A DNA stretch of 64,000 bases from Mycobacterium saskatchewanense (GTDB taxonomy: Bacteria; Actinomycetota; Actinomycetes; Mycobacteriales; Mycobacteriaceae): assembly GCF_010729105.1 (NCBI RefSeq), contig NZ_AP022573.1, positions 744,001 through 808,000 of the forward strand. The letters are read 5' to 3'. The notes under the pieces were generated by a model that did not search any database, was not told the DNA's origin, and was given only the letters and a program-made list of their open reading frames with translations. The position numbers and the translations under genes were made by a program. Below are positions 58,391 through 64,000 of the stretch, piece after piece (positions within the stretch are counted from its first letter, which is position 1; each line of letters starts with the position of its first letter).

Positions 58391-60712
58391 TCAAGCAGCC
58401 ACCGAGGCGGCGTCGGTCACCGGCTCCAGCGCCTGCGCGACGATTTCGGCGACGTCGGTCATCGGCTTGACCGTCAGCGCGTCGAGCACTTCGGCGGGCA
58501 CGTCATCGAGGTCGGGCTCGTTGCGCGCCGGGATGAACACGGTCGACAGGCCCGCGCGCTGCGCGGCCAGCAGCTTCTGCTTGACGCCCCCGATCGGCAG
58601 CACCCGGCCGTTCAGCGTGACCTCGCCGGTCATGCCGACGTCCGAGCGGACCTGACGTCCGGTGGCCATCGACACCAGCGCGGTGACCATCGTGACACCG
58701 GCCGACGGGCCGTCCTTGGGCACCGCGCCCGCCGGCACGTGCACGTGGATCCGCCGGTCCAGCGCCTTCGGGTCGACACCGAGCTCCGCGGCGTGCGAGC
58801 GCACGTAGGACAGCGCGATCTGCGCCGACTCCTTCATGACGTCGCCCAGCTGCCCGGTCAGTTGCAGCCCCGGCTCGCCGTCGGTCGCCCCAGCCTCGAT
58901 GTAGAGGACGTCGCCGCCCAGGCCCGTGACGGCCAGGCCGGTGGCCACGCCCGGCACGGCCGTGCGTTCGGCCGATTCGGGGGTGAACCGCGGGCGGCCC
59001 AGGTAGCCGACCAGGTCGGGCTCGTCGACCGTGATCGGTCCGGCACCGTCCGCCAACTTGGTGGTCACCTTGCGCAGCGCCTTGGCCAGCAGCCGCTCGA
59101 ACTGCCGCACTCCTGGCTCGCGGGTGTAGTCCGCGGCGATCTTGCGCAGGGCGGCGTCGGTGACGACGACCTCGTCGTCGGTCAGCGCCGCCCGCTCCCG
59201 CTGCCGCGGCAGCAGGTAGTCCCGGGCGATGGCGACCTTGTCGTCCTCGGTGTAGCCGTCGATCTGCACGAGCTCCATGCGGTCCAGCAGCGCCGACGGG
59301 ATGTTCTCGATGACGTTCGCGGTGGCCAGGAACACGACGTCGGACAGGTCGAGGTCCAGATCCAGGTAGTGGTCGCGGAACGTGTGGTTCTGCGCGGGGT
59401 CCAGAACCTCGAGCAGGGCGGCCGACGGGTCGCCGCGGTAGTCCGAACCGACCTTGTCGATCTCGTCGAGCAGCACGACGGGGTTCATCGTTCCCGCCTC
59501 GCCGACCGCGCGCACGATCCGGCCCGGCAGCGCGCCCACGTAGGTGCGCCGATGCCCGCGGATTTCTGCCTCGTCGCGCACGCCGCCCAGGGCCACGCGC
59601 ACGAACTTGCGGCCCAGCGCCCGGGCCACGCTCTCACCCAGCGACGTCTTGCCGACCCCGGGGGGACCGGCCAGGACCATCACCGCACCTGAGCCGCGAC
59701 CGCCGACGACCTGCAGCCCGCGCTGCGCGCGTCGGGTGCGCACGGCCAGGTATTCGACGATCCGGTCCTTGACGTCGTCCAGCCCGTGGTGGTCGGCGTC
59801 GAGGACCTCGCGCGCGGCCTTCAGGTCGGTCGAGTCCTCGGTCCGCACGTTCCACGGCAGGTCGAGCACGGTGTCCAGCCACGTGCGGATCCAGCCGCTC
59901 TCGGGGCTCTGGTCACTGGAGCGTTCCAGCTTCCCGACCTCGCGCAGCGCCGCCTCCCGCACCTTGTCGGGCAGGTCGGCCGCCTCGACGCGGGCCCGAT
60001 AGTCCTCGGAACCGTCCGGTTCGCCCTCACCGAGCTCCTTGCGGATCGCGGCCAGCTGCTGGCGCAGCAGGAATTCCTTCTGCGTCTTCTCCATGCCCTC
60101 GCGGACGTCCTCGGCGATCTTGTCGTTGACCTCGACCTCGGCCAAGTGATCGCTGGTCCAGTCGATCAGCGCCCGCAGCCGCTCGGCGACGTCGGTGGTT
60201 TCCAGCAGCTGCCGCTTCTGCGCGCTGCTGAGGTAGGACGCGTAGCCGGAAGTGTCCGCCAGCGCCGACGGGTCGGTCAGGCCGTTGACGTAGTCGACGA
60301 TCTCCCAGGCCTCGCGCCGCTGCAGCATGGCCAGCAGCAGCTTGCGGTACTCCGCGGCCAGCGCCTTGACCTCGTCGGTCGGCACCGTGTCGGCGACCTC
60401 GGTCACCTCCACCCACAGCGCCGCACCGGGACCCGACGCTCCCGCGCCGATCTGCGCCCGGCGCTCGCCGCGCACGACGGCAGCGGTGCCGCCGCCCGGC
60501 ATACGCCCGACCTGCAGGATCTTCGCGATCACGCCGTGCGTGGGGTAGCGGTCGTCCAGGCGGGGCGCGATGAGCAGCTGCCCCGATTCGCTGGCCTTTG
60601 CGGCGTCGATCGCCGCCCGCGCTGCGTCGTCGAGCGCGATCGGGACCACCATCCCGGGCAGCACGATGGTGTCGGTAACAAACAGCACCGGCACCGATTT
60701 GGCTTCAGCCAT
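58391..60712 (-). CDS. lon: ATP-dependent protease Lon
   Basis: 773 residues, full LonA: N-terminal substrate-binding domain (about 1-290), AAA+ module with Walker A GPPGVGKTSLGES near 350, and a protease domain with catalytic Ser670 in KDGPSAGVTM and Lys713 in GGVKQKLLAA, spaced as in E. coli Lon. It degrades misfolded and regulatory proteins in the cytoplasm. M. tuberculosis has no lon, M. smegmatis does, so retention is informative about the lineage. A GGAGG SD precedes the ATG, and a SigE/SigH-type promoter is visible upstream. Confidence 0.97.
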   Translation of the reverse strand: MAEAKSVPVLFVTDTIVLPGMVVPIALDDAARAAIDAAKASESGQLLIAPRLDDRYPTHGVIAKILQVGRMPGGGTAAVVRGERRAQIGAGASGPGAALWVEVTEVADTVPTDEVKALAAEYRKLLLAMLQRREAWEIVDYVNGLTDPSALADTSGYASYLSSAQKRQLLETTDVAERLRALIDWTSDHLAEVEVNDKIAEDVREGMEKTQKEFLLRQQLAAIRKELGEGEPDGSEDYRARVEAADLPDKVREAALREVGKLERSSDQSPESGWIRTWLDTVLDLPWNVRTEDSTDLKAAREVLDADHHGLDDVKDRIVEYLAVRTRRAQRGLQVVGGRGSGAVMVLAGPPGVGKTSLGESVARALGRKFVRVALGGVRDEAEIRGHRRTYVGALPGRIVRAVGEAGTMNPVVLLDEIDKVGSDYRGDPSAALLEVLDPAQNHTFRDHYLDLDLDLSDVVFLATANVIENIPSALLDRMELVQIDGYTEDDKVAIARDYLLPRQRERAALTDDEVVVTDAALRKIAADYTREPGVRQFERLLAKALRKVTTKLADGAGPITVDEPDLVGYLGRPRFTPESAERTAVPGVATGLAVTGLGGDVLYIEAGATDGEPGLQLTGQLGDVMKESAQIALSYVRSHAAELGVDPKALDRRIHVHVPAGAVPKDGPSAGVTMVTALVSMATGRQVRSDVGMTGEVTLNGRVLPIGGVKQKLLAAQRAGLSTVFIPARNEPDLDDVPAEVLDALTVKPMTDVAEIVAQALEPVTDAASVAA

Positions 60713-60743
60713 CAGTCCTCCAAAAGTTGAGTCTGATGCGCTT

Positions 60744-60769
60744 AACCTAGCCGGACGCCGGTTTGTTCC
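60744..60769 (-). promoter_or_regulatory. SigE/SigH-type promoter of lon
   Basis: On the minus strand GGAAC (60769-60765), 18 bp, GTT (60746-60744), the core of stress ECF sigma promoters. Start predicted near 60736, giving about a 25-nt leader to the lon ATG at 60712. Confidence 0.5.
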
Positions 60770-60791
60770 CGTGCCGCCATCTCGGCAAGCC

Positions 60792-60855
60792 GCCGAAATT
60801 GCTTACATGGTCGTTCAGGCGGCGCCCTCACCGCAGCCCTGGCGGCAATCTCGTC
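60792..60855. repeat. Inverted-repeat element, copy 2 (GCCGAAATYGC type)
   Basis: Arms GCCGAAATTGCT (60792-60803) and GGCAATCTCGTC (60844-60855) resemble those of the element at 43264-43324. Located between lon and the end of lldD2. Confidence 0.45.
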
Positions 60856-60887
60856 CTCACCGGCGTGTCAGAGGCGTTATCGAGGCG

Positions 60888-62150
60888 TCATTCCGGCGGC
60901 GAAACGGGCCCCCATCGCCGCAGCTGCGTCACGTGCTTGGGCGTCAGCTCCTCGAGGCAGGTCACGCCGAGCAGCCGCATCGTGCGGATCACGCCCTCTT
61001 CGAGGATCTGGATCGCGCGGGTCACCCCCGCCTCGCCGCCGGCCATCAGCCCGTACAGGTATGCCCGCCCGACGAGCGTGAACCGCGCGCCCAGCGCGAT
61101 CGCGGCCACGATGTCCGCCCCGGCCATGATGCCGGTGTCCAGCAAGATCTCGGTGTCCTTCCCGAGTTCACGAGCGACCGCCGGCAACAGGTGGAACGGC
61201 ACCGGCGCCCGGTCCAGCTGACGACCGCCGTGGTTCGACAGGACGATGCCGTCGACGCCGCGCTCGACGACGGCGCGGGCATCCTCCAGCGTCTGGATCC
61301 CCTTGACGACGAGCTTGCCGGGCCAGTGGGACTTGATCCATTCGAGGTCGTCGAAGGTGACACTGGGGTCGAACATCGTGCTCAGGTATTCGGCGACGGT
61401 GCCCGGCCAGCGGTCCAGGGACGCGAACGACAGCGGTTCGGTGGTCAACAGGTCGAACCACCACTTCGGGTGCGGCACGGCGTCGAGCACGGTGCGCAGC
61501 GTGAGGGCGGGCGGGATCGTCATGCCGTTGCGGTTGTCGCGCAGCCGCGCCCCGCCGGACGGGACGTCGACCGTGACCAGCAGGGTGTCGAAGCCGGCGG
61601 CCGCCGCGCGCTGCACGAGCGCGATCGACCGGTCGCGGTCGCGCCACATGTACATCTGAAACCACTTCCTGCCCTGCGGTACCGCGGTCACCAGGTCTTC
61701 GATCGCGGTGGTCCCCAGGGTGGACAGCGAGAACGGGATCCCGGCCCGGGCCGCCGCGGCTGCGCCGGCGATCTCGCCCTCGGTCTGCATCAGTCTGGTG
61801 AATCCCGTCGGCGCGATGCCGAACGGCAGGACGACCGGTTCGCCCAGGACGTTCCAGCCGGCGGTCACGTTGGTGACGTCACGAAGGATCGTCGGGTGAA
61901 ATTCGATGTCCAGAAACGCCTGCCGGGCGCGCGCGATCGACAGCTCCTCCTCGGCGGCGCCGTCGGTGTAATCGAAGGCCGCCTTTGGGGTGCGGCGCTT
62001 GGCAATGCGGCGCAGGTCGTCGATGGTGTACGCGGCGTCGAGGCGGCGCTTGGTCGCGTCGAACTCGGGTCGCTTGAAGTGAATCAACGGCGCGAAGTCG
62101 CGCACCTTGGGCACTCGTCGTCTAACCGCCGCTGGTTGTCCAAAAGCCAT
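60888..62150 (-). CDS. lldD2: FMN-dependent L-lactate dehydrogenase
   Basis: 420 residues from the ATG at 62150 ([18 protein letters not shown]), close to M. tuberculosis LldD2. Alpha-hydroxy-acid oxidase barrel: [73 protein letters not shown] and SNHGGRQLD with the catalytic His/Arg, then [18 protein letters not shown]. It oxidises lactate to pyruvate, feeding electrons to the quinone pool, and supports growth on lactate in macrophages. The true start is uncertain (62168 ATG or 62114 GTG are alternatives); none has a good SD. Divergent from the DUF1810 gene. Confidence 0.93.
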   Translation of the reverse strand: MAFGQPAAVRRRVPKVRDFAPLIHFKRPEFDATKRRLDAAYTIDDLRRIAKRRTPKAAFDYTDGAAEEELSIARARQAFLDIEFHPTILRDVTNVTAGWNVLGEPVVLPFGIAPTGFTRLMQTEGEIAGAAAAARAGIPFSLSTLGTTAIEDLVTAVPQGRKWFQMYMWRDRDRSIALVQRAAAAGFDTLLVTVDVPSGGARLRDNRNGMTIPPALTLRTVLDAVPHPKWWFDLLTTEPLSFASLDRWPGTVAEYLSTMFDPSVTFDDLEWIKSHWPGKLVVKGIQTLEDARAVVERGVDGIVLSNHGGRQLDRAPVPFHLLPAVARELGKDTEILLDTGIMAGADIVAAIALGARFTLVGRAYLYGLMAGGEAGVTRAIQILEEGVIRTMRLLGVTCLEELTPKHVTQLRRWGPVSPPE

Positions 62151-62171
62151 ATGAGGTTTAGAAGTCATATG
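62148..62171. promoter_or_regulatory. Palindrome between divergent lldD2 and DUF1810 genes
   Basis: CATATGA (62148-62154), 10 bp, TCATATG (62165-62171), perfect arms; a related TCACATG follows at 62183-62189. The lldD2 ATG lies in one arm. Only 36 bp separate the two start codons, so this is a candidate shared operator. Confidence 0.5.
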
Positions 62172-62186
62172 TGCCACGGTAGTCAC

Positions 62187-62624
62187 ATGGAAAAGGCGGA
62201 CGATCCCTTCGATTTGCGGCGCTTCACACAAGCGCAGGCCCCGGTCTACGACCGGGTGGTGGAAGAGTTGCGGGCGGGGCGCAAACGCAGTCACTGGATG
62301 TGGTTCGTCTTCCCGCAGCTGCGCGGCCTGGGCAGCAGCCCGACGGCCGAGCGGTACGGCATCTCCTCGCTGGACGAGGCCGGCGCCTACCTACGGCACC
62401 CCGTGCTCGGGCCGCGCCTGCACGAGTGCGCGCGCCTGGTCAACGAGGTCCAAGGCCGCTCGATCGGTCAGATCTTCGGGGCGCCGGACGACCTCAAGCT
62501 GTGCTCGTCGATGACGTTGTTCGCACGGGCCACGGCCGACAACGCCGACTTCGTCGCGCTGCTCGGCAAGTACTACGGCGGCCGGCAGGATCAGCTGACG
62601 CTGAAGCTCCTGACCGGCGCCTAG
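62187..62624 (+). CDS. DUF1810 family protein (Rv1873-like)
   Basis: 145 residues, same length as Rv1873. DUF1810 signature: [74 protein letters not shown]. Small, soluble, all-helical proteins of unknown role; several structures exist without function. The ATG at 62187 has no SD. Its TAG stop shares CTAG with the convergent GH13 gene's stop. Confidence 0.9.
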   Translation: MEKADDPFDLRRFTQAQAPVYDRVVEELRAGRKRSHWMWFVFPQLRGLGSSPTAERYGISSLDEAGAYLRHPVLGPRLHECARLVNEVQGRSIGQIFGAPDDLKLCSSMTLFARATADNADFVALLGKYYGGRQDQLTLKLLTGA

Positions 62625-63931
62625 ACCGGGCGCAGGATCCGCCAGCCGTGCGGCTCGACGGTCACCCTGTCGACGACCTCCGGCGGAGGGGCCGCCGACC
62701 CCGCGACGACCTCCGCCCGGCCCGAGCCCACCTTGAAGAGCTGCGGCTCGTCGGCGATGTTGAGCGCGACCAGCAGGGCGTCGTCGCCGCTGCGGGTCTC
62801 GTAGAGGTAACCGCGGTTTTCCAGTCGCACGGCGGTGGTGGACGCCCTGTGCAGCCACGGGTGGCGGCGTCGCAGCCCGATCAGATAGCGGTGCAGCTCC
62901 CACATCTCGACGCCGAAGGCGTCCAGTTGCATTGGCGGCGAACCGAACTCGGGGCGCACGGCGTCGTCCCCGCCGTACCGCTCCTCTTTCACCCCGCGAA
63001 ACCCCAGCTCGTCGCCGGCGTACACGCTGGGCACCCCGCCGACGGTCAGCAGGATCACCAGCGCGTGCGCGACGTGCTCGGGGCGCGTGAGCTGGCTGGC
63101 GATGCGGGTGACGTCGTGGTTGCCGATGAAGGTCAGGGGAGCGAAGCTGCCGAGGAAGTCGTTGTGCCGCTGCAGCGCCCAGTCGAGCTCGAAGAAGTTG
63201 CCGTCGTTCAGGCTGCTCCAGATCGCCTTCCACAGCTCGTACTGGGTGGCCGAGTCGAATGTGGCCGCCCGGACCACCGCGGCGTAGTCACCGTGGATCA
63301 GCTCGCCGACGAACCAGGCGTCCGGGTGCCGGTCGCGCACCCGCGGCAAGGTCGACGCCCAGAAGGCCTGCGGCACGGCGTAAGCCGCGTCCAGGCGCCA
63401 GCCGTCGGCGCCGCGCTCCAGCCAATGCGCCATCACGTCGACGACGTAGTCGGCGACCTCGGGGTTGTCGTGATTGAGAGTGATCAGGCCTTCGTGGCCC
63501 TCGAACGTGTGAAACCGACCCGGGCGTCCCCGAAACCAGCGGGCGGCGGCCCCGTCGTTCGCGGCGTCCCGGTAACGGGAAAAGTCCGGGCCGACGTGGT
63601 TGAACACGCCGTCGAGCAGGATGCGCAACCCGCGGCGATGCGCCTCGGCGACGACATGGTCGAAGTCGGCGTCGTCCCCGAGGCGGGGATCGATGCGGTA
63701 GTGGTCGGTGGTGTCGTAACCGTGTGTCCGCGAGGCGAATACCGGACCCAGCGCTATCCCCGAGGCGCCGAGTTCGATGGCGTGGTCGAACCAGTCGGCG
63801 AGCCGCCGCAGCCGGTGCTCATCCGGCCGCGGCGGCTCCGCCGCTGGGTATGCGCCGACGAAACCGAGGGGATAGACCTGCCACCAGATCGCGTGTGTGA
63901 TCCAGCCTGGCCCCGGCACCCGGTCCGTCAC
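62621..63931 (-). CDS. GH13 alpha-amylase family glycosidase
   Basis: 436 residues. All four GH13 regions: LLDGVFNHVG (Asp107, His112), GWRLDAAY with nucleophile Asp181, FVGEL with acid/base Glu210 and FIGNHDVTR (His272, Asp273). C-terminal beta domain from about 350. Short for a glycogen-branching or TreS enzyme, nearer to neopullulanase/cyclomaltodextrinase-like or GH13 intracellular amylases. Act on alpha-glucans or maltodextrins; specificity unknown. GTG start, 10 bp after another minus-strand stop, so probably in an operon with the gene cut off at the right edge. The stop overlaps that of the convergent DUF1810 gene. Confidence 0.9.
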   Translation of the reverse strand: MTDRVPGPGWITHAIWWQVYPLGFVGAYPAAEPPRPDEHRLRRLADWFDHAIELGASGIALGPVFASRTHGYDTTDHYRIDPRLGDDADFDHVVAEAHRRGLRILLDGVFNHVGPDFSRYRDAANDGAAARWFRGRPGRFHTFEGHEGLITLNHDNPEVADYVVDVMAHWLERGADGWRLDAAYAVPQAFWASTLPRVRDRHPDAWFVGELIHGDYAAVVRAATFDSATQYELWKAIWSSLNDGNFFELDWALQRHNDFLGSFAPLTFIGNHDVTRIASQLTRPEHVAHALVILLTVGGVPSVYAGDELGFRGVKEERYGGDDAVRPEFGSPPMQLDAFGVEMWELHRYLIGLRRRHPWLHRASTTAVRLENRGYLYETRSGDDALLVALNIADEPQLFKVGSGRAEVVAGSAAPPPEVVDRVTVEPHGWRILRPV

Positions 63932-63941
63932 GGCGTCGCGT

Positions 63942-64000
63942 TCAGCCGACGCCGGCCAGCGTCTGCGAGGCGACCATCGCCTGTGCCACGCCAGCCACGA
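63942..64000 (-). CDS. Truncated C-terminus of an unidentified gene
   Basis: The last 18 codons of a minus-strand frame (ending AMVASQTLAGVG, stop at 63944-63942) enter from the right edge, 10 bp upstream of the GH13 start. The other minus-strand frame that is open here runs into the GH13 gene. Identity cannot be told from 18 residues. Confidence 0.35.
   Translation of the reverse strand, partial: VAGVAQAMVASQTLAGVG

Noticed and set aside
60724..60746. HspR HAIR operator upstream of lon
   Set aside because: Only one half-site (TTGAGT) fits; the expected ACTCAAG half at N7 is absent.

Overview
This window is mycobacterial chromosome. The DNA is very GC-rich, translation starts are often GTG or TTG, and gene order follows the M. 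tuberculosis Rv1819c to Rv1873 segment as I remember it. Hallmark genes are secA2, garA, apa, guaB1, the ure cluster, ndh, modABC and the two-domain CoA transferase. It is not M. tuberculosis. It carries lon, a phosphoketolase, an SbtA-type bicarbonate transporter, a second UppP-type phosphatase and a GH13 glycosidase that I do not recall at these positions there. It lacks the Rv1833c-Rv1835c and VapBC/PE_PGRS interruptions. A non-tuberculous, probably slow-growing Mycobacterium is the best guess; species was not determined. No insertion sequence, tRNA, rRNA or CRISPR array was seen.

Layout. 1-12.4 kb: a truncated BacA-like ABC transporter, ilvG, secA2, a tight pgsA2-DUF881-sbp-DUF881-gcvH run, garA, two MerR-type regulators and a bifunctional-nuclease-family protein, with a 59-bp tandem repeat between the last two. 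12.4-20.1 kb: tandem glycine riboswitch and gcvP, then a membrane-anchored VWA protein and malate synthase on the minus strand. 20.4-27.4 kb: minus-strand CNNM/CBS pair, guaB1, gnd1 and the blaR/blaI pair. 27.4-29.4 kb: a regulatory knot (BlaI-type operator, IdeR-type box, an MrsI-like sRNA with a clear terminator), a thioesterase, then about 1.2 kb holding decayed agmatinase and permease genes. 29.4-35.1 kb: complete ureABCFGD, then convergent ndh. 35.3-43.2 kb: a flavin-dependent oxidoreductase, an SDR, modABC, apa, a small membrane protein, an alcohol dehydrogenase and a CPBP protease. 43.3-50.2 kb: the accessory-looking stretch with xfp, SDR, GNAT, SbtA and UppP. 50.3-64 kb: CoA transferase, thiolase-like protein and an SDR/PEP-synthase-like fusion, then DUF72, an HhH-GPD endonuclease, a TfoX-like protein, lon, lldD2, a DUF1810 protein and a GH13 enzyme.

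Connected functions. Glycine cleavage genes gcvH and gcvP sit on either side of the GarA metabolic switch, and gcvP is under a glycine-sensing leader. Urease sits beside a dead agmatinase that would once have supplied urea. The sRNA between blaI and the thioesterase has an iron-repressor box over its promoter. Several genes (ilvG, secA2, modA, the CoA transferase, the thiolase-like gene) have a -10 hexamer exactly 12 bp before the start codon, which predicts leaderless mRNAs. The most interesting unexplained sequence is an exactly 62-bp double-hairpin element present three times.
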